Below, piece by piece: positions 22,407-34,501 of a stretch of DNA of 64,000 bases. Location: the NCBI GenBank assembly GCA_003184365.1, contig NKYR01000004.1, forward strand, positions 372,001 through 436,000, read 5' to 3'. How positions within the stretch are numbered: the first letter of the stretch is position 1; every line of letters starts with the position of its first letter. Position numbers and translations under genes: made by a program. Origin of the DNA: Evernia prunastri. Lineage: Eukaryota; Ascomycota; Lecanoromycetes; Lecanorales; Parmeliaceae. The notes below the pieces were generated by a model that saw only the letters and a program-made list of their open reading frames with translations, was not told the origin of the DNA and did no database searches.

Positions 22407-23558
22407 CTTTGCTTGGTCTGCTCACTTCGGCTTCGATATGGTTTTGCTTTGGTGTGAATCTGGAATTCAAGCCCTCACGGGTTGAGAGGTGGAAGAAGAA
22501 AAGTCCGAACAAGGGAAGAGCTACCACAGCGTTCGCCTTTCACTTCAAATCTCACTTTTTCGTCTAGAGTAACTAGCATTAGAGGATCAGGGTTCGGGAT
22601 TCGGGATTTCAGATCCGGTATTCAGCACTTCCCACTCACCATTTAGCGCTCGGCTTCCAACATCGAGCATATCTTTCCATGAACAAACTGTGGTGCTTGG
22701 CTATTGCCACTCAGAAAATGCATATATGGCTGTTGTAGGGTAACTAAAGAAAGAAAATCGCCTTAGCAGCGTTTTCTTCAGCTAGAAGAATCGACCGCCT
22801 TTACACTGTACTAGCGATCAACGTTGAGGTGTTCCGAGAAGTGCCGTGGCCGCGTGGCATCCCGGATCACGAAGTCGGGAGGTCGCGGCTGACTGCATTT
22901 GAAGCTACCTATCTGTGTGCCGGGAAACAGGCACAGCACCCAGGGTAATTTAGCCGAGAGCCTATCACCCTAGACTAGGACTAGTTTCACCCGCCCGCCC
23001 ATGCTTTCCCTTCCCTTTCCAGCGAATTCTTATATAGCCATCAGGTCTTCCATCGTACCGAGGGAGCTTCTATAGGGTTTCTCTGCACTGTGGTCCCCTA
23101 TCTGCCTGCTCGTGCTTTCCCGCTCGCCAATCATTGTTGAGAACCCATTGGCAGTGGTTTATGGTGAGCGGCGTGATATATAAAGAGACAATGCAGCGTG
23201 ATTGGGCCTGTATCTCAGAGCACCGACTGCTCTGAAAGAACGGGCACTCCCCCGCTCCGTGCAGGGCTGCGTTGAAGCATACTGCACAATATTTGCCGCG
23301 TTCTCTGACCATTTAAGCAGTCGGATTCGCGGGGTTGCTTAAAATGCAGCCTGCCGAGATCTGCATCGAAGCACGTCCTTCCCAAATCCATCGGGAAAAT
23401 TAAGGGATGCTCTTGCTCTATGTCTATGAGGTATTAGACTGGAAAAGTATCTTCTTCGATATAGATCAAATTTGAAACCGTCAGACAATCGGAAAAAAGT
23501 ATCAGTTTCCTCTCTCAGTATTTCAAAGCCTGAGCTTACTATCGCCGGAGATTTGCGA
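22407..23558. other. Intergenic stretch
   Basis: I see no gene. It contains the GMC promoter region and the 3' flank of the membrane-protein gene. A short GGGTTCGGGATTCGGGATTT repeat lies near 22591-22610. Confidence 0.35.
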
Positions 23559-24570
23559 TCAGGTCATCTCATATCTTAGGTCCTGCGAATGTAACTCTGA
23601 ACTTCGACCTTCACCGTCGAGTTCCACGCTGATGGCGCCATTTCCAAGAGTCGAGGTACTGTATTCCTTTGTAGATGGCATCTCAACTGCTTCATTTCCC
23701 TTTGCTCTTCTGGTACGCATGATCCCCACGGTGAGAAACCCAGCAAGGCAAGAGACAGCCACGACGGCCGCAATAACGATACCTGCAATGGCACCAGAGG
23801 CCAGATGCGAGGATGATTTGGAAGTATTTGGGCTACTCGACGCACTCGACGCCAGTAAGGACGAAGACATTGTGGCTAGTTCGCTTGATCAGCAGATGGG
23901 TTCGCGACTCAGTGGGACGGATGTGTACCCCTGAATGGAATCGTGGACGAAGTGCTGGAGATGCTACTCAGAGATGTCGCACCTAGGCCACTGGAGGATG
24001 TCGATGAGGATTCAACCTCATTAGCTTCCGCTATGGAGACATTTGCATTCGCGCTAGCGAAATTCGTATTACAGACATTGACCTGACCCTTCTTCTGCGT
24101 ACAAATTTCGTACTCTTGATCGCAGCACCACTCTATCATGACCAAAGATTAGTTCGAACGAATTGTGAGGAGACAACAAGACCACATACGGGCGCCACCA
24201 CTCGAACACGAAATCTGACCGAGGCCTGGAGCTCCCGACGAGCCCCCAGTGCAGTTCCTCCCGTATCCCCAGCAGGCACTAGAAATCAAGCGTGGTGTTA
24301 GCTTCTCTCGGGTGAAGAACGCGTTCGGTCTCAACGAGCAATGTGACGTAGTACACACGGGTCGGGCGCCGGACAACACCACAGCAAGTTTGCGTCCGGA
24401 GCATACGCGCAAAGTCCACCACGATCGGCATTATTGGCGCATCCGATTGAATTGCTGTCCATGGAGCATTGATCGAATGCATGACCTACGAAGAACTCCA
24501 CGGAGCAGTGCGCGAGCACGGCAATGGACGGAACCAGCCAGAGTGAGCGACTCCAAGCGCTTGGATACAT
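23559..24570 (-). CDS. Cys-rich single-pass membrane protein
   Basis: Four exons, 24570-24359, 24278-24190, 24132-23929 and 23875-23559, with introns of 80, 57 and 53 nt; all phases fit. The product is 273 aa. A signal peptide begins at MYPSAWSRSLWLVPS. It is followed by a compact ectodomain with Cys-Cys and Cys-Trp-Gly motifs: 'LLWCCPAPDPAC', 'CWGYGRNC', 'QISCSSGG', 'QWCCDQEYEICTQKKGQVNVC'. A Ser/Thr-rich stalk leads to one transmembrane helix (SGAIAGIVIAAVVAVSCLAG), a basic stop-transfer (MRTRRAK) and a short cytosolic tail. I recognise the Cys pattern from a widespread family of fungal surface proteins without assigned function. A sensor or adhesion role is only suggested by the WSC-like plan of ectodomain, Ser/Thr stalk and single helix. 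Confidence 0.8.
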
Positions 24571-26266
24571 TGCGGAAAGGAATGGCAAGGGAGACTGATA
24601 AGCTTGGATGAGAAGGGATGGTATGCTCTCTGTATTGACGAGTATCAAAGCGCGCCTTAGCAAGGAAGATCTTTTCGAGTCGCAATCACTTTTACCGGTC
24701 GGAAGATATTCTGCTTTTAACAATCATGACCTGAGAAGGCTACCAGGGGCTTTTGTATTTTCGAGAGTATGATGACTCCCACGGCGGTGCATAACACTGC
24801 CCGCTTTTGTTTCAACTAAAATCCTTCTCCAAGAAGTGGCGTTACATATTGTGGGAAACACTGGCAGTCAGCACTACCGGGGGACTAGTAGGCTTGGCAC
24901 ATATCTACACTATTCCATGTTGTCTCCTGGTGGTGTAAGGATTTCTTACTAATTTTCTGACAGCGCCATTAGCCGCAAGCCTCTAAAGATCTTTACCGGA
25001 AACAGCCGTGGTTCAAATCCCGTGCGACGCATTATTTTGCACAGCGAAATGTTCATTTGGGGCTTATCATCCGGGGCGGACGCTTATTCGTTGTGGTAGT
25101 GTTTGCTGGTGGTATTTGGCTGTACTGGGTCCGATTCCTAACCGAACTGGTATAATGATGTGGCAGTTCCTTATTGACTCATGTAACTGTAGATAGATAC
25201 CACTCCTTGGTGTACTCATTACAGTCATCAGGTAGTCCCTTATTCAACATACATCCACCGTCAAGCCAGAGAACAAGCGGGCTCTCAGGTCTATAATATG
25301 CGACTTTAGCACAGAGAGATAGTGCTTGAAAGAGCGAGCATCTTTCGTCTCAGTATATATGCAACATGTCGCATACTCGCGCGCGAGTGATTGTTAGACT
25401 CCTAAGACTAGAGTAATCTCCCGGACAGTATGGTTTTGTGTCGGTCGGAAAGTGGGGTGAGATTGCTCGACAGCCGCTGATGCCGAGGACAGTGAAATGC
25501 ATGGTGCCAGTGTTTAGTGTGCGTAGCAAGACGGTGTTGAATCTAGAGAGGCTCCTGCTGGCGAGTCCTCCGTAATGGACTCGGGCCAGATGCGGGCCCT
25601 CACCTTCGGAAGCTATTGCCAGTCCCTTCCTTACCTTGGAGAAATGTTGTATCGTGCGTTTTCAGATAAGCCTGCAGGTCATCTGCCGTTATTACCCCCT
25701 AATCTGGAGCCCCCAAGATTTTCTTGATGCAAATTCTCCACCAGCGGAGATTGTCTGGAGAGGGTGGGAGACACCTTTCTTTGTGATATAAATGTCAGAC
25801 TACGTCGAACGAGCTTCGAAAAGACATGACCTCTTTCATTCCTGCTCCAAGATACTACCTCTCATAGATCTGTCAATTGAGTAATTTTTTAAAAAACAAA
25901 TAAAAAACAAAATGGGCTGCACTGCTACCTATACCAAGATTGATTCTAGAGCAGTGGAGTACAGATGGGCGGATTGGCGGATTTCATAACAAACGTACAG
26001 AGACCTTCGTCAAGAGTGTCAGTACTGTCTTCGAGTCAGCTAAGGAGGTCACAGTCTACCTCATCGCTTCCGCAGACCAGACACGAGAGATCGATCAGCC
26101 AAACAAGAGCGACTTGCGAGACTGGGCCCAAGGCCTCCACACCACAGTAGTCTTTAGAGAGGTACATTTCAAATGCGTCTTGAGTGCAGGACAGTAGCCC
26201 TCTGACTTAGCCGAGGCTATTCTGACCCGCAACCGCAGCGCAGTGCTCCTCTCATCCTCGTCATCT
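24571..26266. other. Gene-poor stretch upstream of the MITE
   Basis: There is no firm gene. A small frame (ATG at 25911 after an A-rich leader, MGCTATYTKID...) ends at about 25989. A second frame, 25940-26197, overlaps it and ends 70 bp before the MITE. They might be remains of one small gene, but the support is weak. A tRNA-like T-loop at about 25010-25030 does not fold as a tRNA. Confidence 0.35.
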
Positions 26267-26712
26267 TAGCGTATTCAAAATCCATTTCGCGCTCTTGGCA
26301 TTTTGGTCTCGACACCACCCCCATACATACAAATCATTAATTTTACAACTATAGATCAGATTTTAATAATTATCAGAGCTTTAGAATCGCAAGGTCGTTT
26401 ACTCAAAAGTATACATGTAGAGTATTAAATTTTCAACTACCGTTTTTCACTAAAAATTTGATATTATTAATAGAAAGAAATTTGTCGGACGATGTCGCTT
26501 AAACCTTGAATTTTAATAAGACTTCATAAATCAGTTAGTTGCTTATAGAATTTTTTAAACTTAACATGTTCAGAATCATGACGATAAGGCACCCATTTCA
26601 TACATTGAAAAGATTTTCACCCGATCTAAAATTGTAAAATTGATGATTTAAATCTATGGGGGTGGGGTCGAGACCAAATGTCAAGAGTGCGAAATGGATT
26701 TTGAATACGCTA
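26267..26712. mobile_element. MITE with about 93-bp terminal inverted repeats
   Basis: Bases 26267-26359 and the reverse complement of 26620-26712 align over about 93 bp with roughly ten differences. Each starts TA-GCGTATTCAAAATCCATT and later shows GGTCTCGAC and CCACCCCCATA. The interior (26360-26619) is very AT-rich with no coding potential. The TA at both outer edges fits a Tc1/mariner-type target duplication. The element is therefore a short non-autonomous DNA transposon. Differences between the arms are mostly transitions, suggesting age or RIP-type mutation. Confidence 0.88.
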
Positions 26713-27573
26713 GAGTAATCGATGACTAAGCAGCTCACCCCCCCTACTCTACTGCCTGCCTTACGCGTAAGCTGAGTCACGGCCATCTCCGGTGGGTTGC
26801 ATTACATGTTTCATGCATCAGATGAAACAATCCTGAATGTAGCCTTCCGTCTGCGCTGAACCCTCTGCCTGCTTATTCGAGTATGCTCAACTCGTCCAAA
26901 GGGTGGGAACCTCCTAGCAAGAAGCAAGAAAAAATCGAAAGAACTTTGATCCAGACTCGAAAAGTCGCGTCATCATCCAGCAGCGCTTCAAAGTCATTAC
27001 GATTGCCCGGGGGGGGGTGTATGCTGCCACTATTACGGCACAGCTTAAAATGAGAAGGCTGAAGATCCGGGAGAAGTATCTCTTCGGAGATTGAGACGCT
27101 GCAGTATAAGTTACTCCTGTCCTATCACTTACGATGGAAGGGTTCCCGAGTTGACCATTATGCCACATTTCATGCTCCATTCGCTGTTATGTATATTGTT
27201 CCGCAAGCTGCAACATATCACTTTTACTTGAGGGCTGGCTTTGTGGCACAGTTGCATATTGAATTGTTTCAGATCGAGTTACATCGAAGGGTACATGACT
27301 TCACCAGGCAGTCAAGGTGAGAACCTTGATCTGGGGGAGGTCCTTTGGATCTGGTGTATCTCCGCATTGTAAGCAGACTCGAACCTCCTGAATTCCCTCA
27401 TATCCAGTTTGTGAATCAGGCTTCTCTGTCCTCCATCGAATAATCTTTGTGGGCGATACCTTCTTTTTGCGAGAAGCCCTTTTGCAAAAAGACTCAAAGA
27501 AAGTCCATCTTAACAGCTCATTCTATATTCTTTGAGATACTAAAGGTCGTTAAAAACTCGGTCACTGAAAGCG
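26713..27573. other. Intergenic stretch downstream of the MITE
   Basis: No recognisable gene. A G10 run lies at about 27009-27018. The right part is the promoter of the large surface-protein gene. Confidence 0.35.
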
Positions 27574-30500
27574 ATGATCCATTTGTCCGCTTCTTTCTTG
27601 TTCCTCCTTTTTCTGAGGGACGCCAATTGTTCTGTTCTTGCAGATCAGGCACTGTCGAAAAGAATCCTGGAATCTTCTGCCACCGCCTTTCTCAACACCT
27701 CGTCAGCTAAATTATTGTCACGTCCAAACAATAGCGCTCCTGCTACTCAGTCTGTCAGTACCAGTGGCAGTCCTCCGAGCAGCTCTATTAAAATACCAAA
27801 TCCACTACCGTCACCCTTCCAAAAAGATCAGAACTATCTGGACGTCAAGTTGGGCGTTTGTGCTGTCGACGACTACTATTGCTCTTTCAAAAGCAACACC
27901 AGCAACGGAAACATTAGTAATGAGGTTTTCAAAGATCAGTGCTTGCTATGGGACGATACCTGCTCAGGAAACAGGACATTAGCGATCGACCATTTCTTTA
28001 ACACTACGAAATGGTCTTTGATAGGCAACCAGTGCTTTTCACAATTCGACGCGGAAGTCCCAGCGGGAGATCCAGGTCTCTCCATTCCTACCGTCGGAGA
28101 AGGAGGCCTTGTTCAAATGTATAATAACATCCCATCGGACTGTAAAGACTTCAATCCTGCGGAGAGGATAGCGGAATGGACAGATATTAAGAGCTGGATG
28201 AGGTCACCGAGTTGTGTATCGGCCCAGAACGAGTGGACGGAAGCAGAAGGGAAAGCTACTTCAAACATTTCCTCAAGTGTAGTACCATCTTGTTGCGAGG
28301 GTTGCGTCGTAGGTGCCCAAAATGTCGACCTTTATTACTGGCCGGACCTGGACGTAGACACATCGTGTCTCAGCATAGTTGGGACCGCTGTGAACCCTTT
28401 GACCTATGGCGCCACCACAAGCCTTGATTCCTCCGGAAATGCGGAAATCTACTGGGCCTGTTCAGCCAAAAATCCAGCAACTTCAATATTTTCTTACCCT
28501 GGGAGTATTCCCGCAGCTCTTCAAGTTATCACGTCTGTATATCCCATGATAACGACGGCTTCGATTGCGACGATTGCGTCATTGACAGTCAAAGTCTCGC
28601 TTTTAAATCCCTGGTCGTCTTCACCATGTATTGACACACCCCAAGGCTCGAATAGCTCGAACAGCTCCGCAAAACTTCATGTCAGACACGCCCTCCAAGC
28701 TCGCAATTCCACGCTACTATCCCCGGCTTCTATCACCCAAGAAGATGGCTCGCCTGTGAGCACGGTCGTGGTGGGAAATTTTACTTTGTCAGTGCCACAC
28801 TCTCAGCCATCCGTTGAAGCCGAATGTTAATTGCCATGCTTTTAGTACCTCTCCTTCCATATACGGAAATTTTTTCACCATAGAAGCATCCGATACGTGC
28901 GGGCAGACTACTATGTCGTCAACGATGCTTAGCTTCTCTCCCGGGGAGTTGTCTACGATTGAGGGCCCTCTTGTGCTTAGCAATAATTTTTTCTCACGGC
29001 CGGCTTCATCGACAAAGCAATTCAATTTCAGAGACCTACCTTGTCCTCCGCAAAGTGTCATGGTAAATTCCAATCATTGGTTTGAAAATGTCTCGAGCTA
29101 ATGTCAGTGGTTCAGGAAGCGAACTGGTATAAACCGGAACCCGGCGAGCCTTATCGCCCTCTAATTGCCATGCCCAGCCAACTCAAGCAGAGAATTCCTT
29201 GGTTCTCATTTTGCGAGAATCTTTTCACCGCTTACGATCCTCCGAAAGCCCTCAGGTCAGCACCAGCGTTGGCTCCTGTCATCACTCCCGACAGCGATCC
29301 TCAGACTCAGAAGCCTACTGCGGCTCCAAGCCATACTATTGATCCCGGAGCTAGAAAGACTGCAGCTAGTAGATTATCAATCAATGTGCCTTTGGCTGCC
29401 CCTTCGGCGCAAGAGACTCCATCTCTGCCGACGGTTGTTGATCCAGAGTCGAATAGTGATCCCAGAAAAGGCACGGTAGTTGGGCAGAGCGGCGATGTCA
29501 CCGGGGAACCCGGAAAGAAAGGAGATCCGAATGTGCCTGGTCTGCCACTTCAGTCAGTTGCGGCAGTCAATAGCAACCAAGACCCTAATCAGAAAGCAAG
29601 CTCAATCGTGCAGAATGAGCCCCAACAGCCGGATAACGGAGACCCAGCTGGCAATGAACCTGGAAATACAGCTTTTGGCGCCTCTCAGATTACGAATCCA
29701 GAGACCGCCACGATTGCTGGGACTCCAGAGGGTACAAAATCAGCCAGTAAAGAGCCAGATCAGTTCCCACAACCCATCCTCACTACGATCGCAGGCCACG
29801 CCATCACAGCACAACCAACAGCCGTTGCAATAGCAGGTACAACCATTAACCCGGGCGATCCCGCCGCAACAATCGGTGGCACAGAAATAGCGCTGAACAA
29901 TGCTGGCTCTTTGATCCTAAATTCAAAGACCATACCTCTCGCACCCGGCCCTCCAGCTCCGGCAACCCTCACCACCGTCATTGCTAACCAACCCATAATT
30001 GCCAACCCAACCGCCATCGCAGTGGCCGAGACCACTTTGAAGCCAGGTGATCCCGCCACGACAATCGATGGAACCCGAGTAGCCCTCAACACCGCCGGCT
30101 CTCTGATCCTGGGCTCGAAGATCATACCCCTCGTATCTGACCCTGCGCTTCCAGAAACCTTCACCACCACCATCGCCGACCAAGCCCTCACAGCGAACCC
30201 AACAGCCATTGCAGTAGCGGGCACGACTCTAAGGCAAGGCAATCCCGCCATAACGGTCGACGGAATACCCGTGGCTCTGGACGCGGCCGGACGTTATTTC
30301 CGCCTCGGCTCCAAAACAGTATCTTTCGCAACAGCGCAGTCGGCAACCCCGCTCGTCACTGCAATCGCAGGGCAAACCATCACAGCCGTACCGAGCGGGA
30401 TTTCGATTGCGGGCACGACGCTGAAAAAGGGCGATGCGGGTTTCGACGTCAACGGGACGGTGATATCACTCGATACGGCCGGCCATTTTGTCGTGGGGTC

Positions 30501-30744
30501 GCAGACACAAACCTTTAATAGTGACGGTGTGGGCTCGGGCGGCTCGACGGTGGGGGTGTCTGGTACTACAGGACTTCTCGCTGGTGCTACCGGGTCGGCA
30601 GGCCAGAGTGGTGGTTCAAATTGGACGGGTAGCGCGGAGACGACGGGCGTGCAAGCGTTTACTGGGGAAGCAGGGGTATTGAAGTGTGATTTCCTGTGGA
30701 TCAACGTGGCTGTGGCGGTAATTGCTGGACTTGTGTGGTATTAA
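27574..30744 (+). CDS. Large secreted surface protein with four C-terminal repeats
   Basis: Three exons, 27574-28787, 28846-29062 and 29116-30744, with introns of 58 and 53 nt in phases 2 and 0, encode 1019 aa. A signal peptide (MIHLSASFLFLLFLRDANCS) is followed by a Ser/Pro linker and a large Cys-rich ectodomain with many N-glycosylation sequons. Exon 2 supplies a conserved module with DTCGQ and 'LPCPPQSVM', which joins in frame to 'EANWYKPEPGEPYRP' and 'CENLFTAYDPP' in exon 3. I recognise this order from a family of fungal cell-surface proteins of unknown function. A Pro/Asp/Asn-rich linker leads to four tandem units of about 60 aa (bases about 29773-30520), each with (I/V)A-x-x-x-(I/L)-T-A-x-P and AGTTL-x-x-G. 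The C terminus is Gly/Ser-rich and ends in a hydrophobic segment compatible with a GPI anchor. Confidence 0.85.
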
Positions 30745-31580
30745 TACATGTTCGTAACAAGGGACCGGCTCACGCTGCTGTCCAATCGGCCTCGCAAACG
30801 CCGCCTAAAATAATCAGGTAGCGACATAATGTAAATACAAAATCCTTCGCATTCCGATATTCGTCCCAAAGGACGCTCAAAAGAGAAAAGACCACCAAAA
30901 ATCCCTCTGATACCCCTTCACCTAACCTCAACATTCCGATGGGGGTATTTGGAAACCTGCATTACGTCACAGTATTGAAATTGAGAAGGTGACGATGAGT
31001 TAGACACTGGAAAAATGAAGGCTGCTCAACACCGAGCTTCGCATGTTGGCTGTGATCGCCGATGGCACCTACAGGATACTCTTGATATGAGAGTCACAAG
31101 TTAGTATCGATCTTGCAAGCTGATATGGTCTGCAATGAAGGTCGGCATCGAAGCAAAGAAGCAAGTTTCGAATCCTGTAGAACCATTTTTAAGCGCAGAG
31201 TGAGAACGGGAAGTGGAACGAGACGAAAATATAAATGAATCTCGAGGCAGAGCTAGACATGGCTACAATCAACGAGTCTTTTACGCGGGGTGGCATACCC
31301 AAAATCATCTTTTAGTCATCTGATTCGGCTGCGATGATCTTTGTTCGGCCACTGCATACCGCATCTCATTGCGACTCACTTCCTCGACCTCTGGTATTCG
31401 TCCGAGTTCAATAGAGCAAACTGAGGATTTGCTTGAGAAAGAGGTTGAACCTTGAGGAAGAGACATGCTTTCATTTATGATATGGCCCCTTTTCCAAGCA
31501 AGAATGGATTCCATGGACCTCAAACCCTTCCCGCTTCTGAACATCTCATTGGGTGAAACTGAATAGTGCAATCCTTTTGA
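30745..31580. other. Intergenic stretch
   Basis: This lies between convergent 3' ends. A minus-strand frame at 31305-31571 has no recognisable domain. I see nothing else. Confidence 0.35.
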
Positions 31581-32036
31581 TCAAAAATCCTCCATCCTGT
31601 ACACTTCATACGCGGGCTCCTCATACGGATGAGCTCTAAAAACCCTGTTAGATCGACCTAGCAGCGCGGACTTGAAAAGCACAAAAAATCCACCACAGCA
31701 ATTAAACAACCAAAACCCAAAACCGAAAAACAAAACCTACCTCTTCAGCGCCTCGACCGCCTTCCTAGCCACATCCGCCCCAACACACAGCGCCTCGACC
31801 CGGGCCTCCTTCACCTCCTCCAGCACGCCCACGCTTCCGATATTTGGATTTGCCGCGTCCCCTGGGCGAAACTGGCCGGTGCCCATGGTGGTCCAGCAGC
31901 ATTCGGTGTAATTTCCCGGGCCGGGATGGCGGCCTGCACCCGCGGCGAAGATGGCCGTTTTGCAGACTTTGAGGGCGGGTTCGGGCGCGAAGAAGACGAG
32001 CGTGAAACGCGCTGTGGTGGAGAGCGCTTTTGCCAT
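31581..32036 (-). CDS. NIF3/YqfO-type CutA-like small protein
   Basis: Exons 32036-31741 and 31635-31581, with a 105-nt GTAGGT...TTTTTAG intron in phase 2, encode 116 aa; an alternative Met 33 nt upstream (32069) is possible. The motifs are those of the CutA/PII-like domain found inserted in, or fused to, NIF3 proteins: FAPEPALKVCKTAIFAAGAG, 'GNYTECCWTTMGTGQFRPGD', and the terminal 'AHPYEEPAYEVYRMEDF' that spans the splice. The last motif is completed only by splicing, which strongly supports the intron. The family forms small trimeric ferredoxin-like folds, and a metal- or nucleotide-sensing role has been proposed for relatives. The function in fungi is unclear. It is probably cytosolic, as no signal is seen. 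Confidence 0.85.
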
Positions 32037-32349
32037 TTTGGAAATTAGGCTTTTCGAATTTGATCTCACTGGTGGGAGGAGGAGAATGGACAGTGCTCTG
32101 GTGTTAGGATTTTTAGTCTGCTAGGCCTGGGAAATGGGGTTGTTCCTGTTGGAAATAGTGGCAGTCAGCCCTACCAGAATGGCCTTGGCACTATTCTAGT
32201 CTCGATCTTCTCCAGCGATGCAGCCCCTTGTTCCCCTCCTTAGTGTTTTCAATATAGTCACCCTACATGCCATTTTGCAGCAGTTCCCAATAGCATGGAG
32301 GCTAAACCAAGCGCTGTGCTCCGCGCTAGGTAGTCGTTTGCCATGATCA

Positions 32350-32900
32350 AAAAATGGAGGCGATCAGGCGAATCAGAGTCTCTATGGAGGGTTCACTCAT
32401 CTCCGGTATCAATATATCTGTTTGGATATGCTCTCTGGTGAGTAGACGAAATTTCTTCCTCAATTCGGTGGTCGTCTTGCATTGCCTTACATTGTGTCGG
32501 TGTTTCATCGCAACGCGTTTCTTGCCTCGTTTGGCTTCCTCAGGTCTGATAGATTACTGGTATAAATCAACCAAACGTCCTCGAACGTGGCATTCAGGTT
32601 CAAAAGTTCCAGAAGATGTATGAAGACGCAAAAGGTGTCCTTTTATGGCTTGGACCAGATATAGAGGAAAATCAGGCGGTAGCTGCAGTCAACGCGATGG
32701 TAACAAGTTCCGACTTCCTATGTCAGAAACTTAGCGTATCGGGATATCACCTACGATCAGTAGGTAGTAATTACCAGGAGCTTGTATTGAAGAACCACGC
32801 ACGTCTTCTCTTACTAGGTGAATGCGATATCAGTGCCTGCCGTTTCGTGCATTTGAAGCAAGCGAAACCGATCATAATGTTAACTTACCGTCTTTAAGGA
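32350..32900 (+). pseudogene. HET-domain (heterokaryon incompatibility) remnant
   Basis: The frame around 32583-32720 reads QKFQKMYEDAKGVLLWLGPD followed by IEENQAVAAV. This is the characteristic HET-domain block after the 'INQ...Q' motif. Just upstream, INQ is found in another frame (32565-32575), preceded by a stop where the conserved Trp-Ile-Asp-Ala should be. The opening block ('SLWRVHSSPVSIYLFGYALW', about 32379-32438) is similarly displaced. No frame continues into the usual downstream 'W..R.WVVQE' block, and 33000-33870 shows only scrambled open frames. The gene is therefore decayed. HET proteins trigger cell death on non-self fusion in filamentous fungi. Boundaries are approximate. 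Confidence 0.6.
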
Positions 32901-34501
32901 GGGAGGGGCCCAAAGGATGCCGCTTCCGTCAGACTCAAGCGCTGCTTTCTCTAACCGTTTTGCCAGAAACAGAAGGGTTGAAGGCATTGTACTGCGTGGT
33001 AATTCGTGGCCTCTACCTTACTACTCCAACTATATTCTCGTTTCGATAAGTACTCCACAGGCAGTGACACCGAGGCAACCTAGAGTCACTAATCAAGGGC
33101 CAGTGGTTCAGGTGGAATGTGCACCGTTTAGTAGCTCGTTTTCTTCAGTCAGAAAACTCGTGCTTCTGTGGCTTTTGCAATGATAGAAATATACATGAAA
33201 GCCGAAGGGGGCGAGGACTACAATTAGCAGATCAAAGCAGGCGCCGGGACAATGACACCAGAAAATGGGCTGACAGCGTCCTACGCCGTTGCAGATGATC
33301 GTAAATGCAGGGATCAAGAGCAAGAAGCCGGAGCATTGAAACTATTCCTCGACAAGAGCAGGATGAATCTTGTAGGATACAATCTCCGACAAAACCATCA
33401 GTACCCGACCGCAGACTCAAAAATCTCAGTCTCAAAGTTCAGGGCCTAAATTCAGCCGTGCTTCCTGCTCTCGAACCACTTAGCGAGAGGGCCAACATTA
33501 AATGCATCTGTATATGTGTAACGCCACAGTTCGCTCTCCTCATAAAGACCTCTACTTCCTCGAAGCGGAGGTCTGAGAGCCCGCAGTGGCGCGGTTTGTG
33601 CTCGCCTTCCCTCCGCTCACGTCTCCCTTGTTTGCAAGCGCAGGCTGTTGGAAAGACTCAATTGCATTCCACGGCGCATCATCATACGGCTCCTGAATCC
33701 AGCGCTGGATTGCTTCTGGGTAGTTCTCGGATGCTGGGGCTTGAGTATCGGCTCTCTAAGCGTGCCAGGTCAAAAGCTGCATCGTTCGTGGGTAATGATG
33801 TATCAAGGCAGCTCTTACCTTTCCTCCCGATGATTTCTTCTCCCGGTCTACGCTGGAGTTTTGATCTGTGATGCTCTGTTTCGAGCGTCCTCCTTCATTG
33901 CGTTGATCCGCCATGGTCAGTGGCTGGGACTTTCTTTGAGATCTTGAGGAAAAAGACTCGTTGTGGCTTAGGCGAAGGAAAGGACAAAAACAGTCACTTG
34001 AATTTCCTTCTTGCTATGACTGGACACCAACTGGAAATAATAGAAAGAAGAGGGACATGGGACGGAACTGCACCATTTTATGTGCGAGCGAGAGGTCACG
34101 TCCGCCCTATTGAATTGCAGCATCTTTTGGACTTTTGGTCATATCAATTGGTGGATTGACTGAATGGAGTTAAACATTTGTCCTTTTTGATACTCGCGCC
34201 CGTCTCAACATGCCCGAATAGTCGGTTCGACCTTCCTTGAGGCGGCTGATTGGCCTCTTTGTTCACTAAGCGAAAGCAGTATAGTCCCGAAATTCAGGCA
34301 GAAAGAGACCTGGGAAGCGAGCCAACGAACGTTGAAGTTTATCAAGATCAGGCAATTAGGCAACCAGGCGGCATTCCACGATTTCGACCCACTGACATCA
34401 TCTCATGAGCTGCTCTTTCTTGCCTCTTTTCCCTCTCGTCCCTCTCTTGGGTAGACAGCACTTGAAGATATATTTGCACGTCACCAAAGACAAGAGATAC
34501 T
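32901..34501. other. Decayed or intergenic stretch
   Basis: It may include the rest of the HET remnant. Frames at 33305-33871 and elsewhere lack recognisable motifs. The right end is the promoter of the Clr5-ankyrin gene. Confidence 0.35.

Noticed and set aside
24960..25035. tRNA-like GGTTCAAATCC T-loop
   Set aside because: The T-stem, D-arm and acceptor stem do not pair; at most it is a degraded tRNA relic.
31305..31571. 88-aa minus-strand frame
   Set aside because: It has no motif, signal or splice partner, and probably arises by chance downstream of the NIF3-like gene.
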